Assembly (NCBI GenBank): GCA_035285005.1
Contig: JAYKIB010000293.1
Span: 1-14,376 of the forward strand
DNA length: 14,376 nucleotides
From: Prochlorothrix sp035285005
Lineage (GTDB): Bacteria > Cyanobacteriota > Cyanobacteriia > Prochlorotrichales > Prochlorotrichaceae
Direction: 5' to 3'
Both the position numbers and the translations under genes were made by a program. The notes below the pieces were generated by a model that was not told the origin of the DNA, made no database searches, and was given only the letters and a program-made list of their open reading frames with translations. Positions 8,301 to 13,511 of the stretch are shown piece after piece. Each line of letters starts with the position of its first letter. Positions within the stretch are counted from its first letter, which is position 1.

Positions 8301-9273
8301 CCGCCTTCTGCCGATCCTTGCTCAGTCGCTCCAATTGCTCCTGTAACTCTCGCTCAATAATGTGACAGCGCTCCTCCCGCTCCTTGACCTCATCCAGTTT
8401 GCCCTTGGCTTGGTTAATTTTGCGATCGAACTGGGCGACCCCGGCCAACTCATCAATAATCTCCCGCCGTTCCCGACCATTCATGGAGATAATCCCCGTC
8501 ACGTCCCCCTGGAGAACAATATTGTAGCCTTCGGGGTAAATTCTGAGGCGGTTGAGCTGCTCATGGAGCTGGGTGAGGGTACACACCTCACCATTGATGG
8601 CGTAGGTGGAGGTGTAGGTGCCCTGGGGAGTGACCCGTAGACGACGGGTAACGCTCCACTCTTTTAGATGGGTGCCGATCGCGATCGGGGACTCCGCATC
8701 CGCCTCATCATCAAGATCCACCAAGGCTTGCTCCCCGACTCCAGGGCGTTGAGGATTCGCTGCACCGGTGGCCCCGGTCGTGCCCAGGGTATCCACGGTA
8801 CCCGCATCCACGGTACCCGCATCCACGGCACCCGCTTGGACCTCACCTTGGCCATCGCTCAGATTGCCGTCAGTTGGGGGCTCGTCCGTTGTCTTTGTTT
8901 CGCTCGGGTTTCCGTCAACAGGAGGCGAATCCGCCTCCCCAGGCTTCTCTCCCTCCAGGTCCGGAACCGTAGGTTGGGGCGGTGGCGCAAGACTGGTGGG
9001 AGACCAGCCCTCCAGGTCGAACGTTGCCGTCACACTTGCCTCAACGGTAGACCGACTCCGGGCCACATTTTGGTTCACCAAATCCGGCAGGCGATCGGCC
9101 CGCATTCCCTTGGACGTGGACAACCCGAGGGCAAACAGCAATCCGTCCAGAATATTTGACTTTCCCGAACCATTTGGCCCTGAAACCACCGTAAAACCGG
9201 GCAACAACGGAATATCCGCCGTGCCACCGAAGGATTTGAAGTGGGTCAGCTCAACGCGCTTGATATAAACCAC
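5380..9273 (-). CDS. smc: Chromosome segregation/condensin protein Smc (1297 aa) with an insert in the N-terminal head
   Basis: Smc is the ATPase core of the bacterial condensin that loops and organises the chromosome. The start is GTG at 9273 (MVYIKRVELTHFKSFGG, typical for the family). Walker A is GPNGSGKS at 32-39. Long Gln/Glu-rich coiled coils run at about 270-625 and 790-1130. The hinge lies at about 630-775 (GVHGAVAQLG through GAMTGGSLRR). The C-terminal head has the signature LASMSGGEKS at about 1192-1201 and Walker B FYAFDEVDSFLDGAN at about 1222-1236. Usual cyanobacterial Smc is near 1200 aa. The excess is a Pro/Gly/Asp/Thr-rich low-complexity insert at about 89-200, between FDLEGW and HLKEWSVTRRL. 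No scpA or scpB gene lies in the window. No Shine-Dalgarno sequence is seen. Confidence 0.97.
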   Translation of the reverse strand: MVYIKRVELTHFKSFGGTADIPLLPGFTVVSGPNGSGKSNILDGLLFALGLSTSKGMRADRLPDLVNQNVARSRSTVEASVTATFDLEGWSPTSLAPPPQPTVPDLEGEKPGEADSPPVDGNPSETKTTDEPPTDGNLSDGQGEVQAGAVDAGTVDAGTVDTLGTTGATGAANPQRPGVGEQALVDLDDEADAESPIAIGTHLKEWSVTRRLRVTPQGTYTSTYAINGEVCTLTQLHEQLNRLRIYPEGYNIVLQGDVTGIISMNGRERREIIDELAGVAQFDRKINQAKGKLDEVKEREERCHIIERELQEQLERLSKDRQKAEKYQRLRRELEEKQQWEKVLVWQQRQKEEQKLVQTIAKGEQEQVQIQEQLAGVQETIAITEKVLEALNQQVRALGEEELLQLQSQLATQEAELRQILRQQQELEAAGQKTLEQLQENQAQVLEHQKNLQRIQAERSHLEGQELVRLTGLRDQAQAALAASREAANAIATRSQAWVTQQTQLRQRVDSLVAQLEPLRREQAQLQERSQQYQQQQQGQSSAIAQIRQDLAEAEDQLLESTPLQKQLEQEVANLAQTVAQTEQELQVQQDTQSRLLKEQREKQRQLDKLESMAQAMQETQGTQATRLLEQLGLAGVHGAVAQLGDVEARYRTALEIAAGGRLTYLVVEDDRVAAEGIRLLKQHKGGRATFLPLNKIRGSRLADIPKWQTPEGFVDHAVNLVQCDDRYRDIFSYVFGGTVVFESLDAARRQLGQYRMVTLEGDLLESSGAMTGGSLRRQRGAIGFGRSGSDESSDIRELQERLEQIEVILGRCDSKIASLSQKLRQTSQDLTEKRQSHREVQLEVNQLRQTVQRLQQQQQQLLDREQSQGTALTEATARLQVLETLIPTQDAELAILRQELAELEQSPIHGEWQERQHQVQEQEQNLQTHALALRSAEQQLQGLIREQDRSQEQVTQRQGQIQRLRQLQGEQINEHSALGVQRQGLETQLGQLRQQMAQLEERLGSQKQERDRVEREQRQQRQQAQDLEWQGQKLQETQQQRREQLAQLRESLVQQQQELPDPPPDIPEETQTAGLAALQHELRNLAKRIQAMEPVNMLALEEYDRTQARLDDLTDKLQTLESERTEILLRIETFTTLRTRAFMESFEAVNQNFREIFAQLSDGDGYLQLDSPEDPLSGGLNLVAHPKGKPVRRLASMSGGEKSLTALSFIFALQRYRPSPFYAFDEVDSFLDGANVERLAQVIRQQCHQAQFIVVSHRRPMIEAAQRTIGVTQARGAHTQVVGIALDDPDPQAALG
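8791..8835 (-). repeat. 15-bp in-frame tandem repeat in smc, three units
   Basis: ATCCACGGTACCCGC occurs twice (8791-8805, 8806-8820), and a third unit (8821-8835) differs by one base. On the coding strand it encodes AGAVDAGTVDAGTVD within the low-complexity head insert. This indicates recent replication slippage. Confidence 0.92.
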
Positions 9274-9417
9274 AATAGATTCGGTATAGCGGCTAACACT
9301 TCGGTGAGGCTGGATGGACCTCGCCTCTAGCGGTACATTTTGATCCCTGTACCTGGTGCAACTGACAACCGCTCTAAACCGGTCACAATCGCCTCACACT
9401 CGCCTCAATGAAACTCA

Positions 9418-9432
9418 GGGTACCTCGATTCA
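9418..9432 (+). repeat. Solo end of a family 1 repeat (15 bp)
   Basis: GGGTACCTCGATTCA is a variant of the family 1 left end without the rest of an element. The same 15 bases occur at 11784-11798. Both lie 5' of minus-strand genes (smc and the first mscS gene). Confidence 0.6.
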
Positions 9433-9455
9433 CCAGGGTACTTTCTCGTACATTA

Positions 9456-9645
9456 GGGCACCTCGATTAATTGGGTTGGGCGGCGAAGCCGCCCAACCCA
9501 ACCCTCATTCTCACGGCCACCTCGATTAATTGTGGCCGCCGGCCACAACTCTGATTGTGCCGTGGATACCGGGGTAGAAATTTGAATTTTTCGAGGTGCC
9601 CTGACGGGAATCACGGGATGAAAATTTGAATTTTTCGAGGTGCCC
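9456..9645 (+). repeat. Family 1 repeat, copy C1 (outer, split by a nested copy)
   Basis: The left half (9456-9514) has GGGCACCTCGATTAAT and a perfect 31-nt hairpin at 9471-9501 with a GAA loop. The right half (9602-9645) has AAATTTGAATTTTTCGAGG and TGCCC. Between the halves sits a second complete copy. Flanks of the reconstructed outer copy are ATTA (9452-9455) and ATTG (9646-9649), which supports the two halves having been one element. Confidence 0.8.
9515..9601 (+). repeat. Family 1 repeat, copy C2 (nested inside C1)
   Basis: The left end reads GGCCACCTCGATTAAT and the right end TCGAGGTGCCC. The hairpin is shortened to an 8-bp stem (9530-9548, TTGTGGCC-GCC-GGCCACAA). The block CTGATTGTGCCGTGG follows. 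The four bases outside the left end are TCAC and outside the right end TGAC, a 3-of-4 match, as expected for a decayed target duplication within C1. Confidence 0.82.
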
Positions 9646-9919
9646 ATTGATTTTTAGTACATTGATACTAAGAGGCAGTTTATTATAACCGATTCCCAGG
9701 GGGTTTGGAAATGGAAACAACGGTAGGGTCTGTGCAGACCGCTCTAATGTTAAAATCTCTTCACGAATCCCTCGCAATATCGCAGGAACCGTCCTCGGGA
9801 GTGGCCTTCCCCACTAGGAATCACGTTCAAAGCCAGTTGCCCATTGCTGAGCGGGACCTTGGGGACAATCCGGTGACTCCACCCATGGTTGACGGATGCT
9901 CCCAGACGGACCTTTGAGA
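9646..9919. other. Unexplained 274-bp segment between repeats
   Basis: No recognised gene. A short plus-strand frame (ATG at 9711, stop at 9915-9917) has no ribosome binding site and an unremarkable composition; I do not call it. A promoter-like site lies at 9662-9689. A perfect hairpin GGTCTG-TG-CAGACC lies at 9727-9740 and a weaker one, AGTGG/CCACT, near 9798-9815. The segment could be a leader of the small gene at 10061, a non-coding RNA, or eroded former coding DNA. Confidence 0.35.
9662..9689 (+). promoter_or_regulatory. Candidate sigma-70-type promoter
   Basis: The -35 candidate is TTGATA (9662-9667) and the -10 candidate TATAAC (9684-9689), with a 16-bp gap in an AT-rich patch. Predicted start would be near 9696, reading into the unexplained segment and towards the gene at 10061. 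Confidence 0.4.
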
Positions 9920-10018
9920 GGGAACCTTGATGCAGGTGAGGGGTCGCTACGCTGCTCCCCACCATTTCTGAGTCTGTTGTGGGCACCACGATGAACGTGA
10001 GAACTTGTCGAGGTGTCC
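9920..10018 (+). repeat. Family 1 palindromic repeat, copy D (diverged)
   Basis: It has the standard 99-bp length. The left end GGGAACCTTGAT and right end TTGTCGAGGTGTCC are diverged. The hairpin at 9935-9963 is imperfect (29 nt, GGTGAGGGG against CTCCCCACC). The block CTGAGTCTGTTGTGGGCACC is recognisable. Outer flanks are GAGA and AAGA, a 3-of-4 match. It lies directly upstream of the small gene at 10061. Confidence 0.75.
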
Positions 10019-10033
10019 AAGAAACAATACAAA
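10005..10033 (+). promoter_or_regulatory. Candidate promoter partly built from a repeat end
   Basis: The -35 candidate TTGTCG (10005-10010) lies inside the right end of copy D. The -10 candidate TACAAA (10028-10033) lies outside it, at a 17-bp gap. Predicted start is near 10040, giving a leader of about 20 nt before the ATG at 10061. The hexamers are imperfect. Confidence 0.33.
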
Positions 10034-10047
10034 AAACACTTTTTTTT

Positions 10048-10052
10048 GGAGG
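10048..10052 (+). promoter_or_regulatory. Shine-Dalgarno sequence deciding the start at 10061
   Basis: GGAGG ends 8 nt before the ATG at 10061, a good spacing. It is only 2 nt before the ATG at 10055, which argues against that start. It is one of only two clear ribosome binding sites in the window. Confidence 0.75.
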
Positions 10053-10060
10053 TTATGGGG

Positions 10061-10375
10061 ATGTCCACTTTAATGGAAAACCTAAAAAAGCTCTTTAACG
10101 TCAGCGCCAATCCCGATATTATCTCGCAAACGCCCCCCCCTGCTCCTGCTGCTCCGGCAACTCCAGCTTCTAGCCCCGCCCCGGCTGCCGCCGCTCCCGC
10201 CGCTGCGAAGGCAACGATTCCCGCCGCGTCTAATCCAGGCACCGATTTTGCCAACACCCAGTATGTGGCGGTGAACTTCCAATATGGTGAAGAGGACAAA
10301 ACCTGGGCCAAGAAAATTGGGATTTATAAAAAAGGTGTGGGAACCCGCTGGTATCAGTTGGTTGAGGTTGAATAG
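10061..10375 (+). CDS. Small protein of unknown function with an Ala/Pro-rich linker (104 aa)
   Basis: I do not recognise this family. Residues 1-22 (MSTLMENLKKLFN...) can form a short amphipathic helix. Residues 24-58 are an Ala/Pro-rich flexible linker (PPPAPAAPATPASSPAPAAA). Residues 66-104 form a compact, charged and aromatic module: QYVAVNFQYGEEDKTWAKK, then IGIYKKGVGTRWYQLVEVE, with a predicted beta character. No signal peptide or membrane segment is seen. The layout, a short helix tethered by a linker to a small domain, would fit an adaptor or a subunit that binds a larger complex, but that is inference only. The start is fixed by GGAGG at 10048. The frame also opens upstream to 10013, inside repeat D, without support. 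Its TAG stop (10373-10375) ends at the first base of repeat E. It converges with the first mscS gene. Confidence 0.78.
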   Translation: MSTLMENLKKLFNVSANPDIISQTPPPAPAAPATPASSPAPAAAAPAAAKATIPAASNPGTDFANTQYVAVNFQYGEEDKTWAKKIGIYKKGVGTRWYQLVEVE

Positions 10376-10460
10376 GATACCTCGAAAAATCCAGATTTTT
10401 GTCCAGTGACCCACGCAGAAATCAAAAGGATGGCGGGTAGCTTGGCTACCCGCCATCCTT
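10375..10460 (-). repeat. Family 1 palindromic repeat, copy E (one end lost)
   Basis: The left end is GGATACCTCGAAAAAT, then the block GTGACCCACGCAGAAATCAA and a long perfect hairpin. The second inverted end after the hairpin is missing; copy F starts 26 bp further on. It is in the reversed orientation (hairpin on the right). Confidence 0.75.
10426..10460. terminator. Perfect 16-bp hairpin between convergent genes, possible two-way terminator
   Basis: The arms AAGGATGGCGGGTAGC and GCTACCCGCCATCCTT pair perfectly around a TTG loop. It lies between the stops of the small plus-strand gene and the minus-strand mscS gene. No run of T follows on the plus strand, so intrinsic termination is uncertain. 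It is the hairpin of repeat copy E. Confidence 0.4.
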
Positions 10461-10485
10461 ACACGAACACCCATCTAACTCCGAT

Positions 10486-10584
10486 GGGCACCTCGATGAA
10501 TACAGATTTTCACCACAATACCCACGGCAGAATCAGGGTTGTGGCGGGCGGCGAAGCCGCATGCCACAATTAATCGAGGTGCCC
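10486..10584 (-). repeat. Family 1 palindromic repeat, copy F
   Basis: Full 99 bp in reverse orientation. The ends are GGGCACCTCGATGAAT and ATTAATCGAGGTGCCC. The block CCCACGGCAGAATCAGGG is the complement of that in copies B and I. The hairpin at 10539-10569 has one G-A mismatch and one G-T pair in its 14-bp stem, loop GAA. Flanks are CGAT and GGAT, a 3-of-4 match. It lies 40 bp beyond the stop of the first mscS gene. Confidence 0.9.
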
Positions 10585-10624
10585 GGATCAACTTCGGCCA
10601 TGGGTGTGGTAACCAATGCCCGTG

Positions 10625-11764
10625 CTACAGCGTCACCGGAGAATCCACATAGGTCGTCGGCTCCTTCAAGTCAAACTCTAAATGCTGTTGGCGCAGATTT
10701 TCCGCGATCGTCCGATTCATATATTCTAAGGTTTGCTTCCGCAACCCCAAAGCATCCTCGCTGGACCCCATGATAAAGAAGCTGACTCGAATGCGAGTTC
10801 CGGCGCCATCTGGATTCTGGTTCACATCAATAATGGTACTACCTGGATCAATCCCAAACGTTTTGTTCGTTGCCTCTTGCACAACCTGTTCCACCAAGGC
10901 TTGCTCCCCTTCAATCAGTTGCCGAAAGAAGTCCAAATAAAACAGCACCATCACCTTGGTCCCCCGTGACACATTCTCAATGTCTTTAGAGGCCATCAAA
11001 GAGTTGGGCGCAATCACCAAGGTGTTTTTAGCAACCACACGAATTTTAGTCGATCGGAGACCGATCGATTCAATCCGTCCGTACACATCTTCCGCCTGAA
11101 TGTTGAAGTTAACCCGAATATATTCTCCGGGGCGATAGGGACGATCGAGATAGATTACGATCGTTCCGATGAGTTGCCCGAGGGTTTCCTGAGCCGCAAA
11201 GGCAATGGCAACACCACCAATGCCTACCCCCGTTAATAGGGCAAATAGATTAAGGTTTTGGCTTTGGGCAAAGCTAACAACAGCAAAGAAACCAATTAGG
11301 AAGTTAGTAAAGGTCTCAAAGACCAGCACTAAATCATTCACTTCCTGGCCTAAATTTTCAGTAATTTTAACCAGATAGGTACGAATAAACTGACGGGTGA
11401 GGCGTGAGAAAAACCAGGCCAGCGTGATGGCCACGGTGAGATAAGCAATGAATTGGAGAAACTGATGCAGCGCTGGATAGTCATCTGCGATCGTATTTAA
11501 GCTAAAGGCTGCCAGAATCGCTGTGGCGGCGGCTGACATAGACCCCCGCACCGGCTGGATAAATTTGAGATAGGCTTGGGCATTGCGTTTGGCCAACAGG
11601 CGTACCACAACACTACGCACTAAAAATGGGGTGAAACGACCGGTCACAAAGGAAGCCAAAATTAAGGCGAGTAAAAGACCGATACGGAGCAAGTGTTGAA
11701 CAAGGGGAGCATCAAGGGACTCTGCTGTCCCCAGCATATTCCAGATATCTATAATCTGATTCAT
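10625..11764 (-). CDS. MscS-family mechanosensitive ion channel (379 aa), paralogue 1
   Basis: Small-conductance mechanosensitive channels open under membrane tension and release solutes on hypo-osmotic shock. Hydrophobic helices lie at about 25-45, 102-122 and 150-168, with a weaker one near 77-92. The pore-lining helix at about 172-205 carries the family pattern TGVGIGGVAIAFAAQETLGQ. The beta domain follows (DRPYRPGEYI, then GRIESIGLRSTKIRV and VIAPNSLM), then an alpha/beta C-terminal domain to about 365. The protein is longer than E. coli MscS (286 aa), with extra N-terminal helices, as is common in cyanobacteria. It follows the second mscS gene on the same strand with 164 bp between them, filled by repeat G. 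The pair shares the C-terminal pattern of a Glu-Pro a few residues before the end followed by SPV/SPM. No clear Shine-Dalgarno sequence. Confidence 0.93.
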   Translation of the reverse strand: MNQIIDIWNMLGTAESLDAPLVQHLLRIGLLLALILASFVTGRFTPFLVRSVVVRLLAKRNAQAYLKFIQPVRGSMSAAATAILAAFSLNTIADDYPALHQFLQFIAYLTVAITLAWFFSRLTRQFIRTYLVKITENLGQEVNDLVLVFETFTNFLIGFFAVVSFAQSQNLNLFALLTGVGIGGVAIAFAAQETLGQLIGTIVIYLDRPYRPGEYIRVNFNIQAEDVYGRIESIGLRSTKIRVVAKNTLVIAPNSLMASKDIENVSRGTKVMVLFYLDFFRQLIEGEQALVEQVVQEATNKTFGIDPGSTIIDVNQNPDGAGTRIRVSFFIMGSSEDALGLRKQTLEYMNRTIAENLRQQHLEFDLKEPTTYVDSPVTL

Positions 11765-11783
11765 CGGTTAAAAATTCTCTAAA

Positions 11784-11798
11784 GGGTACCTCGATTCA
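11784..11798 (+). repeat. Solo end of a family 1 repeat (15 bp)
   Basis: GGGTACCTCGATTCA, identical to 9418-9432, without the rest of an element. It lies 20 bp upstream of the ATG of the first mscS gene. Confidence 0.6.
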
Positions 11799-11805
11799 GC
11801 ACACG

Positions 11806-11935
11806 CTGTTCTAAACATGTTGTTGGACACCTCGATTAATCCGAATTTTTGGGAGACAGCCCACGTAAGAAGTAGGGTTTGGGTTGGGCGGCGAAGCCGC
11901 CCAACCCAATTAATCGAGGTGCCCTGTTCTAAACA
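11806..11935. repeat. 12-bp direct repeat flanking repeat copy G
   Basis: CTGTTCTAAACA occurs at 11806-11817 and again at 11924-11935, on either side of copy G. The right-hand copy includes the TAG stop of the second mscS gene (minus strand). The left-hand copy is separated from the element by 7 bp. It suggests a local duplication or a recombination product, larger than the 4-bp target duplication. Confidence 0.7.
11825..11924 (-). repeat. Family 1 palindromic repeat, copy G
   Basis: About 100 bp in reverse orientation. The left end is GGACACCTCGATTAAT and the right end ATTAATCGAGGTGCCC. The hairpin at 11879-11909 has a perfect 14-bp stem and a GAA loop. The block CAGCCCACGTAAGAAGTAGG resembles copies E and H. 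TGTT stands outside both ends (11821-11824 and 11925-11928), a perfect 4-bp direct repeat. It sits between the two mscS genes, 4 nt after the stop of the upstream one. Confidence 0.92.
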
Positions 11936-13062
11936 CTCATGGGGGATTGAATATTAGTCACCTGTGGTTCGATCGCGAAGGCAATTCCATATTCTCGCAA
12001 CTGCTGAGCGATTTTCTTTTGGGCTGTCTCTAGTAACTGTTGACGTAAGTCTTCCGTAGCTTCCCCTGATCCCAAGATAAAGAAGGTAATTTGGGCTTGG
12101 GCTGCGAGGGTATCAGTGTGATGGGAAATTTTACGAAATTCCACCGTTGTTAAGGGATGATCAATCCCAAAAATATCCTCTGTACTCATTAGGATTACAC
12201 GCCGGATTAAAGCCTGTTCATGCTCTGGTATCGATCGATAGAAATTGAGATTTAGAATTGAGATTTGCTTTTGAATCCGGGATAGGTTCTCCACGGAATT
12301 CTTACAGAGTAAGCTATTGGGAACTACAATGAGAGAGCCTTTACCAGAAATTCGGATTCGGGTCGATCGCCAACCAATCCGTTCCACCCGGCCAAAGGTG
12401 CCATCTTGGAGGTGAATATAGTCATCAATGTCAAAGGGTTTATCCAAAAATAGGACAATACCCCACAGTCCCTGCTCCAGGATCTTTTGGGAGGCAAAGG
12501 CGATCGCCACCCCCCCAACTCCCACACTTGCAATCAGACCCACCACGTTAATTTGGTGAAGTTGGGCAAAAATGAAAGCAATAATGACAACGATCGACAC
12601 ATTGGAGAGGAAGCGCGAAACCACCAGAAACTCACTATTAATTTTGCGCTGGTTCCCTAGTGCTCTTTCTAGGAGATAAACATCAAAGAATTGTCTAAAG
12701 ATCCTGAAGGCAACAACATAGGAGAATACGGAAATACCCAGGGCAAAGGCAACTTCACCATAGTGTGCCCACGGGGATGTGGGTAAGGTAATGAACAATA
12801 AATCAAGGGCTGAAAGAAAGAGTAGAATTCCCAACAGATCCTGATGGGGGGAGACAACACTATCGTAAAGAAGTTGAGTAGAACTTGGGGCGATCCCATG
12901 AACTAAAGCAGCAACGGCACGAGGCAGCCCTAAGAGAGCGAAGAGAGCCAGACCCACGCCGATCGCAACCAGAAATTGGGTATCGATGCGAATGGAGGAT
13001 GGAATATTGATATTGGATAGAGAAATACTATCCATAGTGAAAAGTGGATGAATATAATCCAT
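11929..13062 (-). CDS. MscS-family mechanosensitive ion channel (377 aa), paralogue 2
   Basis: Same channel family as its neighbour. Helices lie at about 29-55, 76-96, 102-125 and 148-168. The pore helix at about 172-205 carries ASVGVGGVAIAFASQKILEQ. The beta domain follows (LDKPFDIDDYIHLQDGTFGR, then IGWRSTRIRI and VVPNSLL), then a C-terminal alpha/beta domain. The two proteins share the pore and beta-domain motifs but differ widely elsewhere, so the duplication is old. Two starts are possible: ATG at 13062 (MDYIHPLFTM) or ATG at 13035 (MDSISLSNIN). A TATAAT at 13073-13078 would start transcription about 4 nt before the first and 31 nt before the second, which slightly favours the shorter form (368 aa). 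It is the upstream member of the tandem pair. Confidence 0.93.
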   Translation of the reverse strand: MDYIHPLFTMDSISLSNINIPSSIRIDTQFLVAIGVGLALFALLGLPRAVAALVHGIAPSSTQLLYDSVVSPHQDLLGILLFLSALDLLFITLPTSPWAHYGEVAFALGISVFSYVVAFRIFRQFFDVYLLERALGNQRKINSEFLVVSRFLSNVSIVVIIAFIFAQLHQINVVGLIASVGVGGVAIAFASQKILEQGLWGIVLFLDKPFDIDDYIHLQDGTFGRVERIGWRSTRIRISGKGSLIVVPNSLLCKNSVENLSRIQKQISILNLNFYRSIPEHEQALIRRVILMSTEDIFGIDHPLTTVEFRKISHHTDTLAAQAQITFFILGSGEATEDLRQQLLETAQKKIAQQLREYGIAFAIEPQVTNIQSPMSV

Positions 13063-13072
13063 AAAACGAAAG

Positions 13073-13078
13073 ATTATA
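13073..13078 (-). promoter_or_regulatory. Candidate -10 box of the mscS pair
   Basis: A perfect TATAAT on the minus strand. At 17 bp upstream stands GTGTCC, the end of repeat copy H, a poor -35 match. Together with the position just before the gene it is a plausible promoter, perhaps needing an activator. Confidence 0.45.
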
Positions 13079-13095
13079 ATGTTTTACCAACCCTT

Positions 13096-13194
13096 GGACA
13101 CCTCGAAAAATTCAAGTTCTTCTCCCAGGGATCACGTAGGGATGGGGATTAGGTTGGGCGGCTTTGCCGCCCAACCTAATTAATCGAGGTACCC
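13096..13194 (-). repeat. Family 1 palindromic repeat, copy H
   Basis: 99 bp in reverse orientation. The ends are GGACACCTCGAAAAAT and TTAATCGAGGTACCC. The hairpin at 13149-13179 has a perfect 14-bp stem (TTAGGTTGGGCGGC) and a TTT loop. The middle block GGGATCACGTAGGGATGG is diverged. Flanks CCTT and TCAG do not match, so no target duplication remains. Confidence 0.88.
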
Positions 13195-13270
13195 TCAGGA
13201 TTAGCCGCGATCAGAAGGCTAGGATGAAAAAGTGATCATCCTAGAATTCCGATCGACTAAACCTCGCTTC

Positions 13271-13413
13271 GAGGATGTTTGGAAACTGCGGCCAAGGGCC
13301 GTAGGCCCTTGCCGAATCCCTCTTGGTCCCCCTTTTGACGAGGGAAGAAGAGGCCGTCCCCCCTCTTGTAAAGGGGGGTTAGGGGGGATTTTTTTAGGTT
13401 TCCAAACATCCTC
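13271..13413 (-). mobile_element. MITE-like element, family 2, copy 2 (143 bp, inverted)
   Basis: GAGGATGTTTGGAAAC at the left (13271-13286) and its complement at the right (13398-13413) form perfect inverted ends. The interior is the reverse complement of copy 3 (14227-14334) with few differences and is clearly related to copy 1. The hairpin GGCCAAGGGCC-GTA-GGCCCTTG lies near the left end. The flanks (TTC and TTA) show no clear target duplication. Confidence 0.85.
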
Positions 13414-13511
13414 TTAGAACGCTACGGAAGACAGCTTGGGGCGATCGGGGAAGAAACCTGCGGCATCACCGCACCGTCCCCCACAAGTTTTCACAGCGCA
13501 ATCATCCTGTA

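Noticed and set aside
5437..9268. Many frames of 60-170 aa on both strands inside smc
   Set aside because: Shadows of the smc coding sequence, with Arg/Trp/Ser- or Pro/Ala-rich composition and no support.
9705..9917. Small plus-strand frame (ATG at 9711)
   Set aside because: No ribosome binding site, no recognised motif and no codon-use support; kept only as part of an unexplained segment.
13232..13417. 61-aa plus-strand frame in the hlip upstream region
   Set aside because: It is read through family 2 copy 2 and has no ribosome binding site.
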